Shown here in pieces: positions 34,619-42,301 of a DNA stretch of 56,267 bases (positions are counted from its first letter, which is position 1; each line of letters begins with the position of its first letter). The position numbers and the translations under genes are program-made. This stretch comes from Paenibacillus sp. VTT E-133291 (GTDB taxonomy: Bacteria > Bacillota > Bacilli > Paenibacillales > Paenibacillaceae). The stretch covers positions 1 to 56,267 of the forward strand of contig NZ_NFVA01000044.1 of the NCBI RefSeq assembly GCF_002264395.1. The letters run 5' to 3'. The notes under the pieces are model-generated. The model saw nothing but the letters and a program-made list of their open reading frames with translations. It did no database searches and was not told where the DNA came from.

Positions 34619-35969
34619 CTTTTCTCACCTCCCTTATTAAATTTCTGTATTTCTCCTGTTGATTCTGAGTTGCGTAGTCCCTGTTGGTCTCAAATAAAGT
34701 TACACACTTTATGAAGTCTATTCCATTATTCGTCTTGATAGATAATTCTAAAGACTGAATAGTATACTCCACACCTGTAGTATATTGTTTGTTTCTTATT
34801 TGATATATGGCTATTTGATAATACAACCGGTATAGTCGGTCGATATTAATAGGATCTTCAAACTGTTCAAATCGCAACATCTCCCGTGAGAACCTTGTAA
34901 GCACATTGTCTACAGAAAATTTGTGAAGATTAGCCGATTCCATAATAATAATGAGACCTGGCAATATTTCACCGGGATGATCAGCCAAGAAGGCTACATA
35001 ATCCGGCACGACATTAACATTACCTTCCAACAACTCCAATGTAAAGTTATTGCCGATTGCAAATAATCGGAATTTATCTACGGCTTGATGACCTGCTTCG
35101 TCCAACATTTCAAACCAACTAAGGTCTGCGTAACCTGCAGTATATTTCTTCGCCGCTTCGTATTCACCTTGTTTTGTCAACGCAGTTGCTTTGAGCAAAT
35201 ATCCATGACCATAATAGACGACGAGCGGGCGTTCAGTACAGAGTGTTTCTGTTCGTTTATCTTCACTTCTTCGCAGTTCTTGGCGGTAAACTGCATTGGC
35301 TAAGGCCCTCAACTCATCTGCGTAGCTTTCCATTTCTCCCCATCTACGAAGGGTGAAACATAACTGCGTCAGCATTAATAAACCATCCAATTGCATGTTT
35401 TCTGGAAGACGCCTCCTGAATGGACTAAAACTAATGACTGCGCTCAGTTTCTCCTCCATATCCAGCGTTTGTAAATATTTAAAAATACGATAATGACTGA
35501 TCGCGAGACGTTCACTGTAACTATCAGACTCGTTCTCTACTACAATCTTGTAAAAGAGGATTGATTCCTGTATTTTTCCCTTGTTAAACAATTTATCAGC
35601 TACCGAATAAACGATATCTAGCGATTTCGGATATTCCAATAACCTGTTTAATGTTTCATCAATGCATTGCTGCTTGCCCAACTCAGCACAACGTATTAAA
35701 AAGGGCTCTACCCTGCGGCGTGAGACCTTCTCCTCATTGAAGCATTCATCTACATAAAGTGGATACAGCCATCCATCAGGAAAACCAAAGGCTTTAATGA
35801 TTGCATCTATTTGTCCCAGGGACATAGGCTTCGGTGGATTCCCGTGCAGGATTGCACTGAGACTTCCTCGATTCAGACCACAAATTTTTGAAAATGAGGC
35901 GAGATTATGGCCGGAGCGGGACAGATTTTTCTCAATTTCTGAGCGTATAGTTGTTAACTTTCCCTCCAC
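34572..35969 (-). CDS. HTH-TPR peptide receptor/regulator (AimR/AloR-like, RRNPP)
   Basis: A 465-aa cytosolic regulator. The N-terminal HTH (about 8-60) includes LASFSKICGLNRGSLSAILHG, followed by the linker PPKPMSLGQIDAIIKAFGFPDGWLYPLYVDECF, which is characteristic of AimR/AloR-type receptors. The remaining 370 residues are helical repeats of TPR type. Such proteins bind a short imported peptide and change DNA or protein binding. The GTG at 35969 has GGGGGTG a few bases upstream. The gene overlaps the pro-peptide gene by 47 nt and shares its terminator. The promoter region has a tandem direct repeat (36033-36056) that could be its own binding site. No phage genes are nearby, so this is a chromosomal quorum-sensing pair rather than a phage arbitrium system. 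Confidence 0.88.
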   Translation of the reverse strand: MEGKLTTIRSEIEKNLSRSGHNLASFSKICGLNRGSLSAILHGNPPKPMSLGQIDAIIKAFGFPDGWLYPLYVDECFNEEKVSRRRVEPFLIRCAELGKQQCIDETLNRLLEYPKSLDIVYSVADKLFNKGKIQESILFYKIVVENESDSYSERLAISHYRIFKYLQTLDMEEKLSAVISFSPFRRRLPENMQLDGLLMLTQLCFTLRRWGEMESYADELRALANAVYRQELRRSEDKRTETLCTERPLVVYYGHGYLLKATALTKQGEYEAAKKYTAGYADLSWFEMLDEAGHQAVDKFRLFAIGNNFTLELLEGNVNVVPDYVAFLADHPGEILPGLIIIMESANLHKFSVDNVLTRFSREMLRFEQFEDPINIDRLYRLYYQIAIYQIRNKQYTTGVEYTIQSLELSIKTNNGIDFIKCVTLFETNRDYATQNQQEKYRNLIREVRKDEKITIDDGRHFSIV

Positions 35970-36013
35970 TCGGCACCCCCAAAGTTTGACTTGAAAAGAT
36001 TCTATTAATTGAC

Positions 36014-36056
36014 ATTATAGGTGAAAGTTATGGATTGTACAACCAATAGATTGTAC
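36014..36056 (-). promoter_or_regulatory. Receptor gene promoter with tandem direct repeat
   Basis: On the minus strand TTGTAC (36042-36037) and TATAAT (36019-36014) are 17 nt apart, giving a leader of about 38 nt. The direct repeat GATTGTAC occurs at 36033-36040 and 36049-36056 (plus-strand reading), period 16, the first copy covering the -35. A candidate operator for the receptor. Confidence 0.5.
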
Positions 36057-36060
36057 GACA

Positions 36061-36089
36061 AAAAGAGGAGCGTATTTCTCTCCTCTTTA
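36061..36089 (-). terminator. Terminator of the Spo0E-like gene
   Basis: The stem AAAGAGGAG / CTCCTCTTT with a 9-nt loop is followed on the minus strand by TTTTTGTCG. It separates the Spo0E-like gene from the receptor gene promoter. Confidence 0.85.
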
Positions 36090-36165
36090 TCGGTTGGATC
36101 TTCGTAATAGTGTAATTCTATGGATGTATCGAAGTTTAATTTATGGTATTAGCGGCTTTTGAGCT

Positions 36166-36405
36166 TCAGCAGTAAGCTGTTGCACTCGCCTTGCGACTGC
36201 GCAAGTTCTCCATCATCTTATGTTGTGCCAGCAAAATATAACCGTCCAATCGCTCGCTTAGCTCTAGGACAGCATGGTCACTAAGACTCCGTTTCTCCGC
36301 GACTTCCAGCAATTCGCATCTAAGGCTCTCTATAGTCACAAACAGCTCATCTTCTCTGTAGTCTCTTCTATAAGCTTTCTCGGAAGAACCTTGATATAGT
36401 GTCAC
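36166..36405 (-). CDS. Spo0E-like aspartyl-phosphate phosphatase
   Basis: A 79-aa helical-hairpin protein. Spo0E family phosphatases remove phosphate from Spo0A~P and delay sporulation. The family signature is seen as LSERLDGYILLAQ (S-x-x-L-D, with the following Y), preceded by the first helix IESLRCELLEVAEKRSLSDH. AAGGAG lies 6 nt before the GTG at 36405, giving a length normal for the family; the frame extends to 36474 without a better fit. It stands directly upstream of the peptide receptor gene on the same strand, but has its own terminator, so it is not co-transcribed in a simple way. A sporulation role is inferred from the family. Confidence 0.82.
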   Translation of the reverse strand: MTLYQGSSEKAYRRDYREDELFVTIESLRCELLEVAEKRSLSDHAVLELSERLDGYILLAQHKMMENLRSRKASATAYC

Positions 36406-36479
36406 AACTCTCTCCTTCTCTCTATCAACATCTCCTCCTATCATAATCCATGATACCAAAAAACATATTTTCAAAAAAA

Positions 36480-36536
36480 AAGAAAAATTTGCAGAACATC
36501 CACAAAAAATAAAATAGTTATTATTTCGGATGTTCT
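36480..36536 (-). terminator. Terminator of the LysR gene
   Basis: AGAACATCC (36493-36501) and GGATGTTCT (36528-36536) form a 9-bp stem that includes the stop codon of the LysR gene, followed on the minus strand by a long T-rich tract. Confidence 0.75.
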
Positions 36537-37449
36537 ATAGACTCGTAGGGAAGTCATTTGGGTATTGTTCTCTCAATAGACCCTTTGCAAAAGAAATCCA
36601 TTCCCGTGCTGCAAAGGATAAATAACGATCTCTACGCCACGCCATAGCGAGCTGCCAAGGGATTACTGGATCTGTCAAAGGAATGACTACCAATCGTGAG
36701 CGGTCCATGTCGCGGCAAATGGTTTCCGGCAATAATGCGATTCCCATTCCCGCGGCGACCATCTTGCTGATTAAGTCCCATTGTGAACTCTCATATATAA
36801 CCTTTGGCTGAAATCCAGCTTTTACACATTCCGTAATGATCCGATCATGCAGCGTAAAATCCTCTCGAAATAGCACGAACTCCTCTTCTGCCAGTTCACT
36901 TAGCGGAACAAGCTCTGCCTCGGCCAGCCGATGTCCCATAGGTAAAATAAGATTCAGCGTCTCTTCAACAAAGGTAAAACAATGAAGTTTGGCTGTATCT
37001 ACAGGCAATACGACCATTCCAATGTCCAGCAGTCCGGTTTCTACATCTTCCTCCACTTTTTTGGCCCCATCCTCATGCAGACGAATCGTAACCTGTGGAT
37101 ATCGCTTATGAAATTGACCAATTACTGAAGGAAAAAAACTCGCGCCTACCATAGGAGGCAAACCGATACGGATGTGACCCTGCTCCAGATTCCGTAAGTT
37201 ATCCAGTTCAGAAGACAAGCTGGCGAAAGACTCCACGATATTTTGCGCTTTGGTGAACAAAATTTCCCCTGCGTCTGTAAGCCTTACACTCTTCCCTTCA
37301 CGGTAGAACAAGTCTGCCTCCAGTTCGACCTCCATATTCCGAATCATTTTACTGATCGTGGGCTGTGTTATATATAATGATTCAGCAGCTCTGGTAAAGC
37401 TTTTCATTCGTGCCGCTTGAACGAAATATTCTAATTGTCGGATATCCAT
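36535..37449 (-). CDS. LysR family regulator, CidR/YwbI-like
   Basis: A 304-aa LysR-type regulator. The winged helix (1-60) has QLEYFVQAARMKSFTRAAESLYITQPTISKMIRNMEVEL; the rest is the two-lobed inducer domain. AGGGGGC lies 6 nt before the ATG at 37449. It is divergent from the cidA/cidB-like pair, the same arrangement as ywbI-ywbHG in B. subtilis and cidR-cidABC in S. aureus, where CidR responds to acetate or overflow metabolism. It probably activates the pair from the 112-nt intergenic region. Confidence 0.88.
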   Translation of the reverse strand: MDIRQLEYFVQAARMKSFTRAAESLYITQPTISKMIRNMEVELEADLFYREGKSVRLTDAGEILFTKAQNIVESFASLSSELDNLRNLEQGHIRIGLPPMVGASFFPSVIGQFHKRYPQVTIRLHEDGAKKVEEDVETGLLDIGMVVLPVDTAKLHCFTFVEETLNLILPMGHRLAEAELVPLSELAEEEFVLFREDFTLHDRIITECVKAGFQPKVIYESSQWDLISKMVAAGMGIALLPETICRDMDRSRLVVIPLTDPVIPWQLAMAWRRDRYLSFAAREWISFAKGLLREQYPNDFPTSL

Positions 37450-37499
37450 TTATGTGCCCCCTAATCCATAGACAAAAGGAATGTCATTTATTCGATCTA

Positions 37500-37516
37500 T
37501 TCATTTTACCTATGAA
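37500..37516. promoter_or_regulatory. LysR-type operator candidate
   Basis: TTCATTTTACCTATGAA is an interrupted palindrome containing T-N11-A, in the middle of the divergent LysR/cidA intergenic region. It is a plausible LysR binding site. Confidence 0.4.
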
Positions 37517-37561
37517 AACAATTGATGTAAACTTTCATTATCATGAAAGGAGCGAAGCCTT

Positions 37562-37936
37562 ATGAAAAAGATTGTTATAGGCTTGCTGCAGGTAGCGGGA
37601 CTTATGTTATTCTCTTTACTTATCAACGCTTTGACCCCATTATTGCATATCCCTATTCCCGGAAGCATACTCGGAATGATTATATTGTTTCTCCTGCTTG
37701 AGTTCGGTGTCATTCGTCTAAATTGGGTAGAAATGGGTGCTTCTTGGCTACTCGCCGAGCTCCTACTGTTCTTCATTCCATCTGCTATAGGTGTAATGAA
37801 ATACGCTAATATTCTGGAAACGGATGGATTACGTATTCTTGCCGTTGTCGTCTTAGGCACATTTGTTGTGATGGCTAGTTCCGGATTACTTACCAGTAGA
37901 ATTTATAAAGCGAAGGAGCGGAAAGAATCATGTTAA
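37562..37936 (+). CDS. cidA: CidA/LrgA family holin-like protein
   Basis: A 124-aa membrane protein with four hydrophobic helices and the family signature PIPGSILGMIILFLLLEFGVI. CidA/LrgA proteins form holin-like membrane assemblies linked to murein hydrolase activity, cell lysis and, more recently, pyruvate or other organic acid transport. AAAGGAG lies 10 nt before the ATG at 37562. It is transcribed divergently from the LysR gene and overlaps the cidB-like gene by 7 nt. The symbol reflects the CidR-like neighbour; LrgA or YwbH would be equally apt. Confidence 0.88.
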   Translation: MKKIVIGLLQVAGLMLFSLLINALTPLLHIPIPGSILGMIILFLLLEFGVIRLNWVEMGASWLLAELLLFFIPSAIGVMKYANILETDGLRILAVVVLGTFVVMASSGLLTSRIYKAKERKESC

Positions 37937-38613
37937 ACGCTCTGCTATTCTTTGGTCTCACGGTCGCGGTGTATTTACTCGCGAAACGTATCTACGCTTC
38001 TACTGGTAAAGTCTACACCTCTCCATTAATCATCACACCAGTGATTATGATCATCTTTCTGCTTATAACAGGCATTACTTATGACTCATACAATGCGGGA
38101 GGAAAATGGCTGACGGATTTGCTGCAACCAGCAACCATGGCCTTTGCCATCCCTTTGCATAAGAACTTCAAGGTACTCAAAAAGCACGCCGCCGAAATTG
38201 CGGCAGGCGTGCTATCAGGGACGATAGTTGCGGTGATCTCTTCCATTCTGCTCGCCAAATGGCTGCATGTTAGCGGCGATCTGGCAGCAAGTCTGGTCCC
38301 GCGTTCGGTAACCACACCGATCGCTATGAGCATCTCGCAAAGTATCGGCGGTGTACCGAGTATCACAGCAGTCTTCGTCATTATTACCGGGATACTGGGT
38401 ACAATGATGGGCCCTACTGTACTTCGTATCTTCCGCATTGAGAATGAAATTGCGCGCGGTGTATCGCTGGGAACCGCTGCACATGGTACAGGAACATCCA
38501 AAGCCTTCGAGCTTAGTTCACTGACCGGAACCATCTCCAGTATTGCGATGATTCTGTCCGCGCTGTTATCTATAGGTGTGGCGCCAGCTTTGCTCGCGAT
38601 ATTCCTCCACTAG
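37930..38613 (+). CDS. cidB: CidB/LrgB family membrane protein
   Basis: A 227-aa polytopic membrane protein of the LrgB family. Typical segments are LLQPATMAFAIPLHKNFKVLKKH, LVPRSVTTPIAMSISQSIGGVPS and RGVSLGTAAHGTGTSKA. The ATG at 37930 overlaps the upstream gene by 7 nt; the GCGAAGGAGCG within that gene is its ribosome binding site. It works together with the CidA-like protein. A terminator follows at 38634. The usual third gene of the S. aureus operon, pyruvate oxidase cidC, is absent. Confidence 0.9.
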   Translation: MLNALLFFGLTVAVYLLAKRIYASTGKVYTSPLIITPVIMIIFLLITGITYDSYNAGGKWLTDLLQPATMAFAIPLHKNFKVLKKHAAEIAAGVLSGTIVAVISSILLAKWLHVSGDLAASLVPRSVTTPIAMSISQSIGGVPSITAVFVIITGILGTMMGPTVLRIFRIENEIARGVSLGTAAHGTGTSKAFELSSLTGTISSIAMILSALLSIGVAPALLAIFLH

Positions 38614-38633
38614 GCTAACCCAGCTTGGGCCAA

Positions 38634-38675
38634 GGGCATGTCACTTTAGTACATCTAAAGCAGCATGTCCTTTTT
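38634..38675 (+). terminator. Terminator of the cidAB-like operon
   Basis: GGGCATG...CATGTCC with an inner CTTTAG/CTAAAG stem is followed by TTTTTC on the plus strand, about 20 nt after the stop codon. Confidence 0.85.
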
Positions 38676-38689
38676 CTATGAATCGAACC

Positions 38690-39658
38690 TTAGAGCTTAA
38701 CAGGCAACCCGCTTTGCGCTGAATCGTAGGCCGCACAGGTGACTTTGAGGGTTTTGTATCCATCCTCATAGTCGCATAAAATGCGCGAGCGATCCCCCGT
38801 CCGTACAGCATGTATGAAGGCTTCACTTTCTACTAAATATGGGTTTCCTGTATTCTCAAATTCGGTACTATTGCCGCTTCGCACTTCCAAGAGACGATCC
38901 GGGTTCCAGTCCAATAGTCCCCGATCATTATAGAAGCTTAGACCTACACTCCCCACCTCATCAGGTAAAACGCATGTATTTGAAATATTAGCAATAATTC
39001 CATTTTCAAGCTTCAGGGATACGGTACCTACATCTGCCACGCTCACACCTTCATGCTGCTCATGCATAATCCGGTTTCCGAACATGCCGTAGACTTCCTT
39101 TACTTCTCCGGCTAGATAGCGCACCAAATCGACGATATGTGTAGTTTGCTCTGTGAATTGTCCTCCGGATTGCTTCTGATCACGCCACCAAGCTACGCCT
39201 GGCATGCCGCCCATCCATTGCCCCATAATCATACCAACCTTGTCACCACGCAAAGTTTCTTTCAGACGCTTAATATTCTCCTGATAGCGTAAATGATATC
39301 CTACCGAGGTTAACAAATGATGTTCTTTAATATCCTGAAGTAGGCTTGCGGGAATTTCAGTAGTCATACTAAGCGGTTTTTCTATAAAAAAGGGAATATC
39401 CCTCTTGATTAATGATCGTTCGATCGCACCATGAGATTGTGGAGGCACACAAATATAAACAGCATCGAGCTTCTCCGCATCCAGCATCTCTGTAATATCA
39501 CCATATCCAGCAGCATCGTATGGTCGTGCCATATCTTCGCCTTTAGCCTTACTGCTTCCGCAGACCGCCTGCAAACGGACATCATCCATCTCTGCCAGTA
39601 AATCAGCATGTACCTTAGAGAACCAACCCGTACCCACAATACCCACTTTTAATGTCAT
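38690..39658 (-). CDS. Gfo/Idh/MocA family oxidoreductase
   Basis: A 322-aa NAD(P)-dependent sugar or polyol dehydrogenase-like protein. The N-terminal Rossmann motif is VGIVGTGWFSKVH, and the family lysine motif EKP follows PFFIEKPLSM. The C-terminal sheet domain includes GGQFTEQTTHIVDLVRYLAGEVKEVYG, where His is the usual catalytic candidate. AGGAGG lies 7 nt before the ATG at 39658. It is monocistronic and convergent with the cidAB-like pair. The substrate is unknown; inositol, glucose and related compounds are typical. Confidence 0.88.
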   Translation of the reverse strand: MTLKVGIVGTGWFSKVHADLLAEMDDVRLQAVCGSSKAKGEDMARPYDAAGYGDITEMLDAEKLDAVYICVPPQSHGAIERSLIKRDIPFFIEKPLSMTTEIPASLLQDIKEHHLLTSVGYHLRYQENIKRLKETLRGDKVGMIMGQWMGGMPGVAWWRDQKQSGGQFTEQTTHIVDLVRYLAGEVKEVYGMFGNRIMHEQHEGVSVADVGTVSLKLENGIIANISNTCVLPDEVGSVGLSFYNDRGLLDWNPDRLLEVRSGNSTEFENTGNPYLVESEAFIHAVRTGDRSRILCDYEDGYKTLKVTCAAYDSAQSGLPVKL

Positions 39659-39711
39659 ACTTTTTCCTCCTGGCGATTGATTATGAATACCTTTTCATAG
39701 ATTATACCCTC

Positions 39712-42018
39712 TTATGAGCGGATAAGATAATCTCTCCATTCTTCGGGAAGCAAATGCATATAAGGACGCTGCAAAAAGCGATCATCCGCAAGCACAATAA
39801 TGCCTGTATCTGTCTCACTTCGAATCAGCCTGCCTCCAGCTTGCAATACCTTGCACATTCCCGGGTAGACATAAGCATAATCAAAGCCGTTTTTACCTCT
39901 GGCATTAAAATACTGACGCAGTAGATTACGCTCAAGACCAAGCTGTGGCAGGCCAACACCAACAACCATTACCCCGTTGAGACGGTCTCCTGGCAAATCT
40001 ACACCTTCCGAAAAAATCCCTCCGAGTACAGCAAAGCCTAACAACGTCTCGTCATTATCTGGACGAAAGGATGCTAAAAAAATTTCTCTAGCCTGCTCAC
40101 TCATGCCTGTATCCTGCATCAAAGTCCGTACTTCGGGGTAATTCTCCGTAAAGGCCTCATATACGTTTTGTAAATAGAGATATGAAGGAAAAAAGACCAG
40201 ATAATTGCCCTTCTTTGAAACCATTTGATGCAATGCCTGAGTTAACGGGATGAGAGAAGCTTCCCGGTCATGATAACGTGTGGAGACAGGCAGCACGGTC
40301 ACCTCCCATTGCTCCTTCTGAAAAGGAGATGAGACCGTTAAGCTGTAATCTTCCTCCACCGCACCAATCATATCCCGATAATACGATAATGGAGAAAGCG
40401 TAGCAGAGAACAGAATCTGACTTCGAAAGCTCTTAGACATTTGCCCCAGCAAATGCGATGGATCCAAATTAAATAACTTCAAATACACGTCACCGCGCCG
40501 AACCTCAGCATAGGTTATGTAGCGTTCATCATAGGTCTTAAAGGTGCGAAGCATCCCTTGAACTGCAAAATACGTATCCAGGAGAACATTTTCTCCTTCT
40601 CCATTCTGAGGAACAATGCTGGCGCTCGGGTGAATAAGTTCCTGTTCCGCCTCCAAAGAAAATATCTCAAGCAAGGCTGGCAGCTCCTCCGGGAATGAGG
40701 CCCACTGCCCTTGCCCCTCTTCATTACAAATTTTGCGAAGGGAGATGAAAAAAGCATTCACCGATTTACCTGCAGCACTCAAATTACGGTTTACTTCCTT
40801 GTACTGACGCTGGATTTCTAGAAAGGGAGCCTTCAGCAAAGAGGCAGAGAACATCTCTCGTCCCCGGTCTACCAGATTATGCGCTTCATCTACTAGAAGC
40901 ACCGTTTCTCTCTTTCTCTCCTCCGTTAGCCGTTTCAGGCTGATCCGAGGATCATATATATAATTGTAATCGCAGATCACCGCATCACAGGCATAGGCTG
41001 CATCCAGCGAGAACTCAAACGGGCACACTTTATGTTTGTGAGCATACAGTGCTAGGGTGTCTCTGCTCATCAGCGTCTCATGCTCTAACAGATCCATTAC
41101 TGCATCATTAATCCGATCATAATAGCCCTCCGCATAGGGACAGGAATCTTTACCGCAAATCCCTTCATCATGAAAACAGCTCTTTTCTTTAGCAGTAAGT
41201 GTGATGACATGCAGCTGAAGTCCCTGTGTCAGCAGTAGAGAAATGGCTTCCTGCGCGGCAAAACGGGTAACCGTCTTAGCCGTTAAATAGAACAATCCTT
41301 TAGCTTGTCCTTCGCCCATTGCTTTAAGGACCGGGAACAGCGTTGACATTGTTTTCCCAATACCTGTGGGCGCCTGAGCGAACAGACTGACCTTTTCTAC
41401 GATGGATTTGTATACCGCTCCGGCAAAATGGCGTTGTCCCTTTCGATAAGAAGGAAACGGGAATTGTAACTCTCGAAGGCTCTGCTCCTTCTTAGCCTCA
41501 TGACGAACCATCATCTCAGCGTACGGAGCATATCTGGCTACAGTATCATTAGCAAATGAGATCAGTTCATCTAAAGACAACGTTCGGTACAAGCTTTTTT
41601 GCTCATCAGTAGCCCGGTGGACATAGGTAAGCTTTACTTGAATAGAAGAAAGCTCCTGCTCCAGCGATACCATATATGCGTACATCAGCGCCTGAGCCCA
41701 ATGAACCTCATGTCCCTCTTCCAGCATATCCAGCAGTCCGGAGGTTGATTTGATTTCTTCGACCGTTAGGCTCCCATCCTCCGAAACAAGCAGTCCATCA
41801 CAGCGTCCATCTACTATATAGAGTAAGGTACCATAAGGGATCTCTGTTTTCAGATAGACCTCTTTGCGGTCGCCCTCTTTATATTGCTTTTGGATTTTCT
41901 GATGTATTCGTGTTCCTTCAACCATGGAGGAAGTACCATGAAATCCAGGCTCAATACTACCGCTGCGAAAAACATACTCGACGAGCGTTCTAACGGATAG
42001 GGTTACAGTACGATCCAA
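39712..42018 (-). CDS. XPD/DinG-like Fe-S helicase with N-terminal RecB/Cas4-type nuclease
   Basis: A 768-aa fusion. The first 180 residues carry a PD-(D/E)XK nuclease signature: His39, Asp74 in GRCDGLL, Glu88-x-Lys90 in EEIKST and Gln109-Tyr113 in QALMY. The superfamily 2 helicase follows, with Walker A QAPTGIGKT (215-223), four cysteines for an Fe-S cluster (281, 288, 293, 332), VDEAHN, and a C-terminal half with FSATLSPLSYYRD and a GRLIRSETDTG motif VI. GGGAGG lies before the TTG start at 42018, which I accept. It probably unwinds and cuts branched or damaged DNA in repair; no defence genes are nearby. Confidence 0.9.
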   Translation of the reverse strand: MDRTVTLSVRTLVEYVFRSGSIEPGFHGTSSMVEGTRIHQKIQKQYKEGDRKEVYLKTEIPYGTLLYIVDGRCDGLLVSEDGSLTVEEIKSTSGLLDMLEEGHEVHWAQALMYAYMVSLEQELSSIQVKLTYVHRATDEQKSLYRTLSLDELISFANDTVARYAPYAEMMVRHEAKKEQSLRELQFPFPSYRKGQRHFAGAVYKSIVEKVSLFAQAPTGIGKTMSTLFPVLKAMGEGQAKGLFYLTAKTVTRFAAQEAISLLLTQGLQLHVITLTAKEKSCFHDEGICGKDSCPYAEGYYDRINDAVMDLLEHETLMSRDTLALYAHKHKVCPFEFSLDAAYACDAVICDYNYIYDPRISLKRLTEERKRETVLLVDEAHNLVDRGREMFSASLLKAPFLEIQRQYKEVNRNLSAAGKSVNAFFISLRKICNEEGQGQWASFPEELPALLEIFSLEAEQELIHPSASIVPQNGEGENVLLDTYFAVQGMLRTFKTYDERYITYAEVRRGDVYLKLFNLDPSHLLGQMSKSFRSQILFSATLSPLSYYRDMIGAVEEDYSLTVSSPFQKEQWEVTVLPVSTRYHDREASLIPLTQALHQMVSKKGNYLVFFPSYLYLQNVYEAFTENYPEVRTLMQDTGMSEQAREIFLASFRPDNDETLLGFAVLGGIFSEGVDLPGDRLNGVMVVGVGLPQLGLERNLLRQYFNARGKNGFDYAYVYPGMCKVLQAGGRLIRSETDTGIIVLADDRFLQRPYMHLLPEEWRDYLIRS

Positions 42019-42182
42019 CTATTCTCACCTCCCTTAATTAGCCATATATCCTTTTTGTTCCCAATGTCTATTTCGGTCCTTTAATCGCTGTATATCCCCA
42101 TAGGATAGCATAAACATCATCTTTCACCCATGCGTGTTTAACTTTACGCACTCCACAAAGCTTATACTTACGCTTTCGGTTT

Positions 42183-42211
42183 TTGACTTTCTTCTGCTAG
42201 CCCTGCATAAT
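42183..42211 (+). promoter_or_regulatory. Putative sigma-A promoter of the LTA synthase gene
   Basis: TTGACT (42183-42188) and CATAAT (42206-42211) are 17 nt apart, each 5/6 to consensus, giving a leader of about 85 nt. Confidence 0.6.
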
Positions 42212-42301
42212 AAATTTTATTACTATGGAATCAATTTGTCTTGGTGCTGTTTCGTCCTGCTTGAGAAATGGCGTTTTATCATGTAGAAAGAGGGGGAAGC
42301 T

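Noticed and set aside
34493..35969. Phage arbitrium (AimR-AimP) lysogeny module
   Set aside because: The receptor resembles AimR, but there are no integrase, repressor or structural phage genes on either side, so a chromosomal AloR-type system is the better reading.
39712..42018. CRISPR-associated locus because of the Cas4-like nuclease domain
   Set aside because: No repeat-spacer array and no other cas genes are visible in the window.
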